Below, piece after piece: positions 1-8,748 of a stretch of 36,414 nt of DNA; position 1 is the first letter of the stretch; each line of letters opens with the position of its first letter. The stretch covers positions 1-36,414 of the IMG/VR virus record IMGVR_UViG_3300028654_000004; one strand, written 5' to 3'. This DNA comes from a virus. Below the pieces are notes generated by a model. The model had not been told where the DNA came from and did no database searches. It saw only the letters and a list, made by a program, of their open reading frames with translations. Made by a program: the position numbers and the translations under genes.

Positions 1-127
1 AACGATCAGAACGTGCCGTGGAACTTCACGCACAACCTGCTGATCGTCAACCCCGACGACGAACGCAATGCCGCACAGATCAAGTCCAACCCGTGGGTTG
101 GCTTCTCCGCTGACCGCACCGTCAACC
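1..127. repeat. Terminal direct repeat, left copy (circular closure)
   Basis: These 127 bases are identical to the last 127 bases of the window (36288-36414). The repeat lies inside the capsid gene and the reading frame runs through it without a break. That is what a circular assembly with a 127-base overlap gives; 127 is a common maximum k-mer length. It is not evidence for physical terminal repeats on the virion DNA. Unit length is 36,287 bp. Confidence 0.95.
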
Positions 128-363
128 CGTACCAGGGCAAGGTGGACTACATCACCAGCCCTTACATCACCTCGGGTGGTTGGTACGTCGTGGACGAGAG
201 CCGCAGTGTCAAGCCAGTTTTGTTCGTCCTGCGCGAAATGCCCAACCTGCAAAGCGCCTGGTTTGATCCCGAAGGCCCCGACGGCGGCACGTACAAGTTC
301 AAGTTCTACGCCCGCTATAACGTCTTCCCCGGCGCTTGGCCCCTTATCATCAAGGGCAACTAG
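1..363 (+). CDS. Major capsid protein, C-terminal part (Mu gpT-like)
   Basis: This is the last 120 codons of the major head protein whose start lies at 35748. The open frame enters the window at base 1 in frame 1 and ends with TAG at 361-363. Read across the circular junction (180 + 120 codons) the protein is 300 residues, the usual size for the Mu gpT major head subunit family. Recognisable gpT-like text around the junction is VPWNFTHNLLIVNP, followed by an AWFDPEGPDGG-like stretch near the end. It forms the icosahedral shell. A GTG at 13 would open a false short ORF; the true start is across the junction. Confidence 0.88.
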   Translation, partial: NDQNVPWNFTHNLLIVNPDDERNAAQIKSNPWVGFSADRTVNPYQGKVDYITSPYITSGGWYVVDESRSVKPVLFVLREMPNLQSAWFDPEGPDGGTYKFKFYARYNVFPGAWPLIIKGN

Positions 364-374
364 GAGATTATCAC

Positions 375-1334
375 ATGACCACTGTTTCGGATGCTCTCTT
401 GCAATACGGCGGCGTGCCAGTCAGTGGTAATCTGCTTGGTTATGCCGCAGGCAAGGTGTATTTCTGCGACCCGACGAACGGTAGCGATACCTACGACGGG
501 CTGACCCCTGCCAAAGCAAAAGCAACCCTCAAGGCTGCTTACTTGCTCACCCGCGATGGCTACAATGACATCGTGTACTTCATCGGCGGCGCAACGGCGT
601 ACAATCCTTCCGTGGCGTTCACCTGGTCGAACAGCTACTGCCACCTGATCGGCGTTAGCAACAGCCTGCCCGGCATCGGCCAGCGCTGCCGCGTCGTCAA
701 CACCGCAGCCAACAGCTTGGCGACGCTCATCACGTTCTCTGGCTCGGGATGCCTCATTGCAAACATGCAGTTTTTCGACGGCAAGAATACCGCTGCTGAC
801 GGTGCGTGCACCCTGGTCTCTGGCGACCGCAACCACTTCGTGAATTGCTTATTCGCTGGCATGGGAGACGCCACCGCAAGTGGTCCGCAGACTCGCGCCG
901 GCTCCTACTCGCTGAAAGTCAGCGGGCAGGAAAACTGCTTTACCGAATGTGTCATAGGGTTGGATACAGTTGTGCGCAGCGCAGCCAACCACGAGCTGAT
1001 CGTGAGCGGCCCGCGCAACATGTTCCGCAAGTGCCAACTGCTCTCCAATTCCGTTACCGCTGGCAAGTTCCTGGTGCAGATCGACAGCACCGTGGACCTG
1101 CGGGAGATCATCTTCGAGGATTGCTCGTTCATCAATTATTCGGCCAACTGGGCCACGGGCATCACCAACGCGTTTGACATGACCGCAGTCACCAACACCG
1201 TGTTTGTGATTTTGCGCGGACAGTGCATCTTCGTGGGTACCGGCTTGACCGTTGCCGATACCGTCACGCGCATCTATGGTGCAGGCGCGGCTCCAAACGC
1301 CGGCATGTACATCGCCACTCAGCCGACCTCGTAA
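375..1334 (+). CDS. Predicted beta-helix virion protein after the capsid gene
   Basis: A 319-residue protein starting at ATG 375, 11 bases after the capsid stop, with a GGAGA ribosome site at 363-367; the longer frame from 336 overlaps capsid and is not chosen. Its N-terminal part (about residues 30-80) has the pattern YFCDPTNGSDTYDGLTPAKA, as in right-handed parallel beta-helix (pectin-lyase-like) proteins. The rest is rich in short beta-strand-like segments and N/G turns, including repeated FxxCxx steps (NCLF, ECVI, KCQL, DCSF). Position directly behind capsid and before a terminator suggests a structural, high-copy product, perhaps a surface decoration or fibre. No catalytic motif is seen. 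The fold is inferred from pattern only. Confidence 0.6.
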   Translation: MTTVSDALLQYGGVPVSGNLLGYAAGKVYFCDPTNGSDTYDGLTPAKAKATLKAAYLLTRDGYNDIVYFIGGATAYNPSVAFTWSNSYCHLIGVSNSLPGIGQRCRVVNTAANSLATLITFSGSGCLIANMQFFDGKNTAADGACTLVSGDRNHFVNCLFAGMGDATASGPQTRAGSYSLKVSGQENCFTECVIGLDTVVRSAANHELIVSGPRNMFRKCQLLSNSVTAGKFLVQIDSTVDLREIIFEDCSFINYSANWATGITNAFDMTAVTNTVFVILRGQCIFVGTGLTVADTVTRIYGAGAAPNAGMYIATQPTS

Positions 1335-1340
1335 CGAGAT

Positions 1341-1377
1341 AAAGCGGGGTAGCCAGAAACGGCTATCCCGCTTTTTT
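1341..1377 (+). terminator. Intrinsic terminator after capsid/beta-helix genes
   Basis: A 14-bp stem (1341-1354 with 1361-1374, one G-T wobble) closes a 6-base loop and is followed by a run of T (1372-1377). It starts 6 bases after the stop of the beta-helix gene. It separates the highly expressed capsid genes from the head-completion and tail genes, so probably sets their ratio by partial termination. Confidence 0.88.
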
Positions 1378-1388
1378 CAAGGTGAACT

Positions 1389-1784
1389 ATGTCAATCAAA
1401 ATGTCCGGCCCGTACAATTCCGGTACGCCCGTTGGCGCTAATGGTTCGGCCCTAGTCAGCACGGATTACACCGTGACGATCAATGGCGAGGTACGCGGTA
1501 TCTACGTGCGCTACAACGGCGCCAACCCACCCGCTACCGCCGACTTGACCATCAAGACCCTGGGCAGCGGCATCCCGTCCTACAACTTGTTGGTTATCAC
1601 AGACGGAAATACCAATGGGCTGTTTCTCGTCCGCAAAGGTGTAGTTGACGCCGCCGCTGCCGCGCTTACTTTCGACGGCACGCGCCTACAAACCGCCCCA
1701 ATTCCCGTGTTCGACGGCATCACCATTGCGCTTGCGCAGGGTAACGCCGCCAATACCGTTGATGTCTGGCTGCTCTACGAGTAA
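1389..1784 (+). CDS. Small head/decoration-like structural protein, 131 aa
   Basis: It begins at ATG 1389, 12 bases after the terminator, with an AAGGTGA-like site in front. The 131-residue product is acidic to neutral, rich in G/A/T and beta-prone, with no cysteine, signal peptide or membrane segment. I do not recognise the family. Size, composition and place between capsid and the head-tail connector genes fit a virion component such as a head decoration or stabilisation protein. Only the context supports this role. Confidence 0.55.
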   Translation: MSIKMSGPYNSGTPVGANGSALVSTDYTVTINGEVRGIYVRYNGANPPATADLTIKTLGSGIPSYNLLVITDGNTNGLFLVRKGVVDAAAAALTFDGTRLQTAPIPVFDGITIALAQGNAANTVDVWLLYE

Positions 1785-1787
1785 ACC

Positions 1788-2354
1788 ATGCCTACCCCGA
1801 CCCCTGGCACCAATTCGTATGGCTCTCTCTCTGGTGTGGCTGCATACGCCCGCGTGTATACGACCTCGGGCGCGTTTTCGGCCACCACCAACCCGAGTGA
1901 CCAGACGGTTGTCAACTGGATTGACCAACTGAGCGAGACCGTCAACGCCGCGCTTGGTGCGTATGGTTTTGTTACGCCAATTACGAACACACGCGCAAAG
2001 AATATCTTGGTCAGCGTGGTCGAGCAACTCGCAGGCGATCTGGCGCAGGCCGCCAACAGCGCCGGGCGGTTCTTCACCGACAAGGCGCTGCAATCGGGTG
2101 TGTCTCCGTGGGTCGCAGTCCAGAAAAATATCTACGACTGGGCGAAAATGTACGCGGGCGGCCTTGAGCAGTTGGGCGCATCTCGCAACGTCGTGGCGAA
2201 TGAGACTCAAATTGGCTTCCGTGGATCTGGCCCAAATGGGCAGTCTGTATTCCCCATCTTCCAGCGCGACGGCTTTGGTAACTCGTTTCAAGATTGGGAA
2301 ACTCAGCAGAATACCGCGCAATGGCCCGACGTTCCAAGCAACCCGAACGGATAA
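1788..2354 (+). CDS. Putative head-tail connector protein, 188 aa
   Basis: The start follows the previous stop by 3 bases. The product has a variable N-terminus (PTPTPGTNSYG), then a mainly helical middle (about residues 38-130: VVNWIDQLSETVNAALGAYG, RAKNILVSVVEQLAGDLAQAA) and an FPIFQRDGFGN tail. A helical protein of about 150-200 residues right after the head genes is typical of the gp6-like adaptor that joins portal to tail. The helical DQLSxTVNAAL element resembles that group, but I cannot assign a family firmly. Confidence 0.5.
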   Translation: MPTPTPGTNSYGSLSGVAAYARVYTTSGAFSATTNPSDQTVVNWIDQLSETVNAALGAYGFVTPITNTRAKNILVSVVEQLAGDLAQAANSAGRFFTDKALQSGVSPWVAVQKNIYDWAKMYAGGLEQLGASRNVVANETQIGFRGSGPNGQSVFPIFQRDGFGNSFQDWETQQNTAQWPDVPSNPNG

Positions 2355-2357
2355 CGA

Positions 2358-2852
2358 ATGGCAGACGGCGTACTGATCGTTGTTGAAGATAACGCGGAAG
2401 TGGTCAGGCAGGGTTTACAAAACCTGGCCCGCGATATTCCGCAGGTGGGCCGCCTGGGCATCTTTCGCGCAGCACAGCGCGCATTGACGCGCTTGCACAA
2501 TACGAGCGGCTCACCCAGCGAACACCCTGTAAAATGGGACAGTGAACGCCAGCGCAAGGCCTTCTTTGCATCGGACGGCTTTAGCGGCGGCATCCCGACC
2601 CAGCGCACCGGGCAGACTATGCGCGATTGGCAGCTGGTGCGCCTTGACAATGGATATAGCCTGTACAACGCAGACGACGCTGCGAGCCACGTATATGGCG
2701 ACATAAACGGCAAAGGTCAAAGCAGCATCCACGAGGGGCGCTGGCCTTTGCTGAACGACATTGTTATCGAAGAGATCGAGGCGCATTTGTCAGACGATGT
2801 GATTGCGGAATTACGGCTCTATGGCCTAGGCAGCGGGCTCGAGGTCCTATGA
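2358..2852 (+). CDS. HK97 gp10-like neck / tail-completion protein
   Basis: A 164-residue protein starting 3 bases after the previous stop. An N-terminal helical segment (EVVRQGLQNLARDIPQVGRL) is followed by a basic segment (DSERQRKAFF), a TQRTGQTMRDWQL stretch and then a short beta segment with YLYNADDAASHVYG-like turns. That order resembles HK97 gp10-type and other virion-morphogenesis proteins: helix, flexible arm, then a RTG-x-L-x-x-S/W-like beta part. It likely sits at the neck and helps connect the head to the tail. Its end overlaps the next gene by ATGA. Confidence 0.55.
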   Translation: MADGVLIVVEDNAEVVRQGLQNLARDIPQVGRLGIFRAAQRALTRLHNTSGSPSEHPVKWDSERQRKAFFASDGFSGGIPTQRTGQTMRDWQLVRLDNGYSLYNADDAASHVYGDINGKGQSSIHEGRWPLLNDIVIEEIEAHLSDDVIAELRLYGLGSGLEVL

Positions 2853-3331
2853 GTGAGGCACAGTGCAGGGCCAACCTGACGACATTGCTCCAGCAATTGA
2901 CGGCCTACTTTCCGTCATCTTCTCAGGTCAACACGGGCAACTATTCAGCGGTCGACATGGGCGTCAGCAACGCGGCGATTATGACAGTCGGGCAGTTTGC
3001 GCCTACTAACCCGATAGCGCGTGAACAGATGCGCGATTGGGACATCCCGCTCGACATCTTCCAGCGCTTTGGCGTCAACGACGCCGCGACCGACTGGGCC
3101 GCGTTCGGAACTTTCCGCGATGACCTGCTGGCGCTGATCGACGTTCACCCGCGACTGCTGCCCACCAATCACGCATCTGAGGACATCGGCGTTATCAAGA
3201 CCACTGTCAAATCAGACGCTGCGCCATACCTCGTAAAGCGCGATAAATCTGGCATCGTATTTATGTTTCAACCCCTGCGCGTGACCGTTACCCAGCGCAT
3301 TGCATTGACCGGCGGCGAATACCCGACCTAA
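2849..3331 (+). CDS. Putative tail terminator / tail-completion protein, 160 aa
   Basis: The start ATG overlaps the preceding TGA, so translation is probably coupled. The product is 160 residues without membrane segments. Order of genes (connector, gp10-like, this, tail tube) is the standard slot for the tail-terminator protein that caps the tube and joins it to the neck. I do not recognise a specific motif; the call rests on size and position. Confidence 0.45.
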   Translation: MSEAQCRANLTTLLQQLTAYFPSSSQVNTGNYSAVDMGVSNAAIMTVGQFAPTNPIAREQMRDWDIPLDIFQRFGVNDAATDWAAFGTFRDDLLALIDVHPRLLPTNHASEDIGVIKTTVKSDAAPYLVKRDKSGIVFMFQPLRVTVTQRIALTGGEYPT

Positions 3332-3343
3332 GGAGCACCACAC

Positions 3344-3580
3344 ATGACAGACAAACCGTATCTACAATACATCGGGGACGGGAGCGCCTTGCACGATGTC
3401 CCCGCCCGTGATCTCACGGAACTGGAAGCAAAAACCGCAGGCGTTGACAGGCTGATTGCTACCGGCCTGTACGAGCTGCCGCAGTACCCCGTAACCGACA
3501 CCATTGCAGCGCCAAAGAAATTGAAGCCCGCCAAACTCGTAGAAGAGACAGCAGAAGAGCACAAGGAAGGTGAAGCATGA
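3344..3580 (+). CDS. Small acidic protein before tail tube, 78 aa
   Basis: An AAGGAG site stands about 8 bases before ATG 3344. The product begins with a short ordered part (YLQYIGDGSALHDVPARDLT, GLYELP) and ends in a charged K/E tail (EETAEEHKEGEA). Such small proteins with a YIG-x-G...V-P-A-R-DL pattern are common in phages next to the tail tube gene; function is unknown. It overlaps the next gene by ATGA. Confidence 0.55.
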   Translation: MTDKPYLQYIGDGSALHDVPARDLTELEAKTAGVDRLIATGLYELPQYPVTDTIAAPKKLKPAKLVEETAEEHKEGEA

Positions 3581-4818
3581 CCGGTCTTTCGTCCACCAAT
3601 ATTGGCTTGAAGCCCCTGCGCCGTTGGCAATTCGGCAAAGAGGCGACACCCGGAACTGGCGTGATTGCTACCGCAATGATGCGCAGCGATCACAGTATGC
3701 AGGACGATTCGGTCATCTCCAGCCCGTCCGAGAACGTCGGCATCTATTGGGACACCACGCGCAACTATACCCCGATGCGCGGGAGCACGCTGACCTTGCC
3801 AGACGCGCCCGCCACGTTCGAGCAGTTGCCCTACCTTGCAGAGATGGGCGTCAAGGCGCTGGCAACTGGCGCGGCCGATGGCGGTGGAACCGGGAAGATT
3901 TACACCTACCCGTTCCCCACCACGCGCACCACGGCCAACGCGATCAACACCTATTCGTTCGAGACCGGCGACGATCTGGAAACGTGGTTCAACGCCTACA
4001 ACTTCCTCAAGTCGTGGAAGATTTCTGGCAAGTATGACAGCGCTGTGATGATGGGCGCGTCGTTCCAGGGCCGCACCGTTGCTCCGAACAAATACACCGC
4101 GTCGACCATCGCCTTTGACAATGCGCACCACATCACAGACAGCGCTAGCGGTCTGTTGATATACCCGGCTGGCTCAAAACTCATCGCTACTGGAACGGCC
4201 AACAACAACGCCACGTTCACCGTCACCGTCTCCACCGCCGGGCAGTTGACCGTGACTGAAACGACAGCCACGGAAGCGGCCGGGTCAGCGTTCACGCTGG
4301 CGCAGACCTATACCGGCGTTTCCGTTCCCGCCGTCAACACGATCCTGTTCAATCAGTCCAAGCTCTACATTGACCCAGTGGCTGGCGCGTTCGGCGGCAC
4401 ACAGAAAACCGGCACCTTCCTGTCATTCGAGCATAACTACACCAGTGGCTGGCAGGGTCAGCCCGCTGGGGATGGCCGGCTCGATTTCAGCTTTGGGCGC
4501 TTCTCGAAGCCCAGCGGCACAGCCAAACTCACGATGGTACACGAAGCCACCGCCGCCGCAGAGTATGCCTATTTCCGCAGCAACACGCCACGCCTATTCC
4601 GCATCATGAACCAGGGCGCTTTGTTGACCTCCGCCGGGACCACGTACACCTACTTCACCATGATCTTGGATTTCGTCGGCTTCTACACCAAGTTCGCACC
4701 GCCTGCCGACGATAACAACATGGACACCATCGCTGCTGACATCAAACTGGCTTACGACACGACCGCAGCCAGCGCCGGGCAACTCCTGATCGTCAACCAA
4801 CTAACGAGTCTGACATGA
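3577..4818 (+). CDS. Major tail tube protein
   Basis: A 413-residue protein starting on an ATGA overlap. The N-terminal GLKPLRRWQFGKEATPGTGV is the typical opening of siphovirus tail tube subunits (xxxxGKExTxGT). It then alternates beta-rich segments. A threonine/alanine-rich insert (about residues 185-250, with LIATGTANNNATFTVTVS) looks like an added Ig-like or surface domain, which would explain the length above 300. It is followed by the chaperone and tape-measure genes, the expected order. It polymerises into the non-contractile tube; no sheath gene is present. Confidence 0.8.
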   Translation: MTGLSSTNIGLKPLRRWQFGKEATPGTGVIATAMMRSDHSMQDDSVISSPSENVGIYWDTTRNYTPMRGSTLTLPDAPATFEQLPYLAEMGVKALATGAADGGGTGKIYTYPFPTTRTTANAINTYSFETGDDLETWFNAYNFLKSWKISGKYDSAVMMGASFQGRTVAPNKYTASTIAFDNAHHITDSASGLLIYPAGSKLIATGTANNNATFTVTVSTAGQLTVTETTATEAAGSAFTLAQTYTGVSVPAVNTILFNQSKLYIDPVAGAFGGTQKTGTFLSFEHNYTSGWQGQPAGDGRLDFSFGRFSKPSGTAKLTMVHEATAAAEYAYFRSNTPRLFRIMNQGALLTSAGTTYTYFTMILDFVGFYTKFAPPADDNNMDTIAADIKLAYDTTAASAGQLLIVNQLTSLT

Positions 4819-5147
4819 GCAAGACTATTACATCCGACATCAAAGGATTTACGGGCACGTTCGACCTGCCCGACTATCTCACTCTGCCGCAAGTTCTGGC
4901 ATGGGCAAGAGCCACGCGCCAGGTTGAGCAGACGCCGGATATGAAGCGATGGGAAGTCGACGCAGCGGTAATGCCCGTGGCGTTTACAATCATCGAACGG
5001 ATGGTCATTGAGCAGCAGCCAGAGCACCCGACGCTGGAGACCTTCCGCTTTACTCCGGCCCCTCGCGCCGATCAACTTATCTCCCTGATCGTTCTGGAGA
5101 TTACGAAACTGGTAATGACCGAGCGGGTCGAAGTCCCAAACGCCTAA
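4815..5147 (+). CDS. Tail assembly chaperone, short form (gpG-like)
   Basis: A 110-residue mostly helical protein between tail tube and tape measure, starting on an ATGA overlap with the tail tube gene. Position, size and helical content match the gpG-type tail assembly chaperone, which binds the tape measure and tube subunits during tail assembly and is not part of the finished virion. The gene ends with TAA 5145-5147 just 4 bases after a slippery heptamer that allows a longer product. Confidence 0.75.
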   Translation: MSKTITSDIKGFTGTFDLPDYLTLPQVLAWARATRQVEQTPDMKRWEVDAAVMPVAFTIIERMVIEQQPEHPTLETFRFTPAPRADQLISLIVLEITKLVMTERVEVPNA

Positions 5148-5422
5148 AGGCCGGGATCTTCCGCTACTACAGCGACCCGGCCAATAACCATCTACCAGAC
5201 GAACTATTTATATCCATCAGCATACGCAAGCACGGCATCGAGGCGGTACTTGGACGCAAAACTTTATCCTACAAAGAGATAAACCAGTTTGCGTACATAG
5301 ACCGCCTTGCCGCCATTATGACTGACCCGCTACGCAAGCAGGATGAAATAGAATGGATTTCACGCAATCAAGCCGCGTGGAAACTCTACGTAGAAGCAAT
5401 GACACTGGCTCACAATGACTGA
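4815..5422 (+). CDS. Tail assembly chaperone, -1 frameshift form (gpGT-like)
   Basis: At 5135-5141 the sequence C CCA AAC (zero-frame phasing) is a canonical X XXY YYZ slippery heptamer. A -1 slip gives CCC AAA and the frame then stays open to TGA 5420-5422. The fusion is 109 codons from the first frame plus about 93 from the second, about 202 residues. The second part begins RLKAGIFRYYSD and ends AMTLAHND; it has no start codon or ribosome site of its own near the front. This is the conserved lambda G/GT layout: the extension reaches the tape-measure start (5415). Upstream gene overlap and lack of any other ORF in 5148-5414 support it. Confidence 0.9.
5135..5141 (+). promoter_or_regulatory. 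-1 ribosomal frameshift slippery site CCCAAAC
   Basis: Heptamer in the right phase (C_CCA_AAC), two codons before the zero-frame stop. The GC-rich stretch after it (AGGCCGGGATCTTCC) could form a weak stimulatory fold, but I do not see a strong stem. Confidence 0.88.
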
Positions 5423-7184
5423 TGTAAATGTCGCAATCCGCACAATAGATCAATCGTCTGCTGCTATGGCGCAAGTCAATAGCAGCTATACGGCGTTTGA
5501 TGACAAACTAAAGCAGGTAGGGTCCGACTCGGGCGCATTTAGCGAGGGGATGGACAAGGCCCAAGCCGCTACTCACGGCTTGGGCGGCGCATCAGAGAGT
5601 ACCGGCCTGTCGGTGGAGAGCCTCAATCAAGGGTTAGAGGTCAGCAAGAAAGCCCTGGAGATGATGCGCCAGGCCTATGAGCAGACCATTGGCAAGGCGA
5701 TGGAGTATGACGACGTTATCGAGCAGCAGGCGCGCTTAGGCGGAACGAGCGCCGAGGCCGCTAGCCGCTTTGTCTCTGTGCTCAAGAACTGGCAGGTATC
5801 CGCCGACGACGTGCAGACGGCCACAAAAACGCTCACAAGGCAGGGCATGGAGCCCAGCATTGAAACGCTGAAACGGCTCTCCGGCGAATATCTCAACATC
5901 ACGGACAAGCAAGAGCAAAACGCCTTTGTGTTGAAGAACTTAGGCAAGGCCGGTTTGGAGTGGGAGCAGGTTCTTGAGCAGGGGCCAGCGGCATTGCAGG
6001 CGCAGGCGGACGCGGTAAATCAGAACTTGATCCTGAGTGATGCACAGCTTGAAAAGGCGGAAGAATTACGGCTTGCACAAAAAGAACTGAATGACACATG
6101 GCAGGGACTATCCATCACTATAGGCAATGACGCCATCCCGGCTATGACCGCCTGGGTGACGTTCACCGATCGCCTGATAAACAATACGGATGGTCTGCGC
6201 GATCACATCTTCGGCTTGGGAGTGCCATTTCATACCCTGTTTGATTTTGTAAAGGGGTATGGCGACGTTGCCAATGAGACGGCAGCTAAAACCGCTAACC
6301 TGTCCAGTGCCACGGACAAACTAGGCGCATCTGCCATGAGTGCAGCGGACGCAGAGAAGGCCGCAACGGACGCCGCGAAAGAAATGAGCGACGCCAATGT
6401 GGCGGAGCTGAGCACGATCAAGAGCATCCAGGCGGCAGACGATACCTACACCCAAAAGACAAACGCCAACGCCGACAAGCGCAAAGAGGCGGTTGACGCT
6501 CTTTACGACCTGCGCCAGCAGGGGTATAGCGAATACAGCGATCAAGTGAAGGGTGAACTTGCAAAGATCGCGGACCTCAATAAGGCAGACCAAGACCTGG
6601 CTGCCCAGCGCGAACTCGACAGTAAAAAGCGCATCTTGGATATGCTCCAGCAGAAACTTGCGCAGGACGGGCTAACCGATAACGAGATGAAGGGCCTCCT
6701 GAAACAGGGCGAGGCCTGGGGCGTCTACTCCGCAAAGACGGTAGAAGAGGCCAACAAAGCCATTGACGCGGCGGACAAACTGGCGTCTGAAATCAATGCC
6801 ATCCCCACGCCAAAGGCTGTGGACATCAACGTTACAACGCACTACAGCAGCACAGGCAACCCGCCGCCCGCTTATGGCACAAACACGGACGCCCGCGCCT
6901 CGGGCGGCCCCGTTGAGGCTGGCGCGGTGTATACCGTAGGCGAGCAGGGACCGGAGACGTTTATCCCGTCTACGAGCGGCACCATCTTGCCAAACGGTGT
7001 CACGCGGCTGGGCGGTGGGGCGTCATCGGCAAACGAAGGGGCCGGGGGAAGCGCCGGAATCGTGGTAAATCTGACCTACGCCCCCGCCGTGTCAATGCAG
7101 AGCAGCGACGAAATAAAGAAATTTGTCTACGCGGCTATTCGGCAACTCCAGGCTGACGGCCTGGTACCAACGAGGTCGCGATGA
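5415..7184 (+). CDS. Tape measure protein
   Basis: A 589-residue, largely helical protein beginning inside the end of the frameshifted chaperone. Long coiled-coil-like alanine/glutamine-rich segments fill residues 1-480. A stretch near residues 95-200 (IEQQARLGGTSAEAASRF and following) matches the typical TMP N-terminal core. The C-terminus carries the phage TMP signature ASGGPVEAGAVYTVGEQGPE followed by TFIP. It sets tail length and is ejected with DNA. At about 0.15 nm per residue the tail would be near 90 nm, short for a siphovirus. It overlaps the next gene by ATGA. Confidence 0.88.
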   Translation: MTDVNVAIRTIDQSSAAMAQVNSSYTAFDDKLKQVGSDSGAFSEGMDKAQAATHGLGGASESTGLSVESLNQGLEVSKKALEMMRQAYEQTIGKAMEYDDVIEQQARLGGTSAEAASRFVSVLKNWQVSADDVQTATKTLTRQGMEPSIETLKRLSGEYLNITDKQEQNAFVLKNLGKAGLEWEQVLEQGPAALQAQADAVNQNLILSDAQLEKAEELRLAQKELNDTWQGLSITIGNDAIPAMTAWVTFTDRLINNTDGLRDHIFGLGVPFHTLFDFVKGYGDVANETAAKTANLSSATDKLGASAMSAADAEKAATDAAKEMSDANVAELSTIKSIQAADDTYTQKTNANADKRKEAVDALYDLRQQGYSEYSDQVKGELAKIADLNKADQDLAAQRELDSKKRILDMLQQKLAQDGLTDNEMKGLLKQGEAWGVYSAKTVEEANKAIDAADKLASEINAIPTPKAVDINVTTHYSSTGNPPPAYGTNTDARASGGPVEAGAVYTVGEQGPETFIPSTSGTILPNGVTRLGGGASSANEGAGGSAGIVVNLTYAPAVSMQSSDEIKKFVYAAIRQLQADGLVPTRSR

Positions 7185-8746
7185 CCGATAACCGATGGGG
7201 CATAGGCTTATGGTCCGGAGATCACGGTGATCGCCTGTGGGGCGCGTCTACGCCCGTTCCGAATGTCGGCTACGGTCTCGAGATCGACTGGCATGATTAT
7301 GGCTCATTCACTGGAGACAGCGAGGCTAACCGCATGATTAGCTGGTCCATGTTCCGAGGTCGGCGCAACATGCTGCTGTCCACCGGCGGAGGTTTTGAGT
7401 CCATCCAAACCGGGTCGCTAACCATCGTGATGGACAACAGTGACGGACGGTACGACGGATGGAACGCGGCCAGCCCGTTGTATCCCAACGTCTCGCCTGG
7501 TCATGACGTGCGCTTTCGCATTCTCGACATGAGCACGAATACAAAGTACTCAGTGTTTTTTGGAACGCTCGTAGACATCATCCCGAGCGGGTATGGCACT
7601 AGCAAGCCCTGCGTGACGCTCAAAATCGAGGACGGCTGGCGCTATCTGCGCACAATTCCCGCTTCGGTGGCGGTTCAAACCACTCCGACCGTTGATGCGG
7701 CGGCGGCGTTGGTGCTCAGTAGCGCGAAATGGCCTACACGGTGGGGCAGCAGCCTTGACTCGTTCGCCGACGTGATCCCGTACTATTGGGCGCTGGGTGG
7801 TAATTTTGCGGGCGCGGAATTGGAAAACTTAGCCAATGCTTACCTGAGCCATTTCTACATTGACAATACGGGCAAGGCGCGGCTGCAGAACCGCACGACC
7901 ATCAGCGCGACTGTTCAGAATTATGACGAGGGAACGTCACTCAAAAACATTGGCAACCCCCAGCCGTGGACAAATCGCTTCAACGTTACCCGCATCAAAA
8001 CGCACCCGCGCAAAGCAGCGGCATCAGGGACAATTTACCAACTAAACGGGGCTACTCCGTCAATCTTACCTGGCGCGGCGCAGTCGCTGACCTTGCTAGT
8101 CGGCTACACCTATAACAACACGCCATGCCCGGCGATTAGCGTAATAACGCCCGTCGCTACTACGGACTATACGGCCAACTCCCTCGCCAATGGCAGCGGC
8201 ACGGACAAGACGGCCAACTGCTCCGTTGTGTACACGGATTTTGGAGATACCGGCAAGATCACCATCACGAATAACGACGCCTCGCTGGTGTATCTCACTA
8301 GTCTCAGGGTGCGCGGCTCCGCAATCTATGAGTCAAACGTATCAGACGTCACGTACCCCACGGACATGTCCACGGTCCCGCAGCCCCGGCAATTTGTGCT
8401 CGACCTATTGGCGCAGCAAGACATCAACGTAGGCTTGAGCTTTAGCCAGGTACTTGGGCCGTTCCTGGCACTGAATCATCCGTTCCCCGTCGTGCAGATC
8501 GAGTCTCGTCCCGCGCTACAGTACGCGCCCGACTTATTCGATATTGTCTCTGCGTCGTTTCCGACAATTGGCGTGAACGGTATATCGTTCCGTGTCGCCG
8601 GTATTGAACACAGCAGCGATACAACACTGGAAAATTGCCAGAAAGTGACCACTACTTTCTACCTCGAGCCGTATATCTCTCCCAATGCGTTCTGGCTGTG
8701 GGATACGGCGTCCACGTTCGATACACTCACGGTATTTGGATACTAA
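7181..8746 (+). CDS. Minor tail / baseplate protein (distal tail or hub), 521 aa
   Basis: It starts on an ATGA overlap with the tape-measure gene. The N-terminal third (LEIDWHDYGSFTG, ESIQTGSLTIVMDNSDGRYD, NVSPGHDVRFRI, FFGTLVDI) has the pattern of siphovirus distal tail/minor tail proteins, in which a measured patch of DNSDGRYD precedes a G-x-x-V-R-x-R strand. The middle part contains a beta-sandwich-like A/T/G-rich section and the end a hub-like portion. Likely forms the tail tip below the tube. Whether it is Dit, Tal or a fusion of both cannot be told from sequence alone. Confidence 0.68.
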   Translation: MTDNRWGIGLWSGDHGDRLWGASTPVPNVGYGLEIDWHDYGSFTGDSEANRMISWSMFRGRRNMLLSTGGGFESIQTGSLTIVMDNSDGRYDGWNAASPLYPNVSPGHDVRFRILDMSTNTKYSVFFGTLVDIIPSGYGTSKPCVTLKIEDGWRYLRTIPASVAVQTTPTVDAAAALVLSSAKWPTRWGSSLDSFADVIPYYWALGGNFAGAELENLANAYLSHFYIDNTGKARLQNRTTISATVQNYDEGTSLKNIGNPQPWTNRFNVTRIKTHPRKAAASGTIYQLNGATPSILPGAAQSLTLLVGYTYNNTPCPAISVITPVATTDYTANSLANGSGTDKTANCSVVYTDFGDTGKITITNNDASLVYLTSLRVRGSAIYESNVSDVTYPTDMSTVPQPRQFVLDLLAQQDINVGLSFSQVLGPFLALNHPFPVVQIESRPALQYAPDLFDIVSASFPTIGVNGISFRVAGIEHSSDTTLENCQKVTTTFYLEPYISPNAFWLWDTASTFDTLTVFGY

Positions 8747-8748
8747 CT

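Noticed and set aside
1-127. Physical terminal repeats of the packaged DNA
   Set aside because: The repeat is exactly 127 bases and sits inside a gene, which is the mark of a k-mer overlap in a circular assembly.
1686-2321. 211-residue minus-strand frame opposite the connector genes
   Set aside because: Antisense to genes with good starts and protein-like composition; the product is R/G/H-rich and the region has no minus-strand promoter.
3328-4131. 267-residue minus-strand frame opposite the tail tube gene
   Set aside because: Antisense shadow; composition and lack of a ribosome site argue against it.
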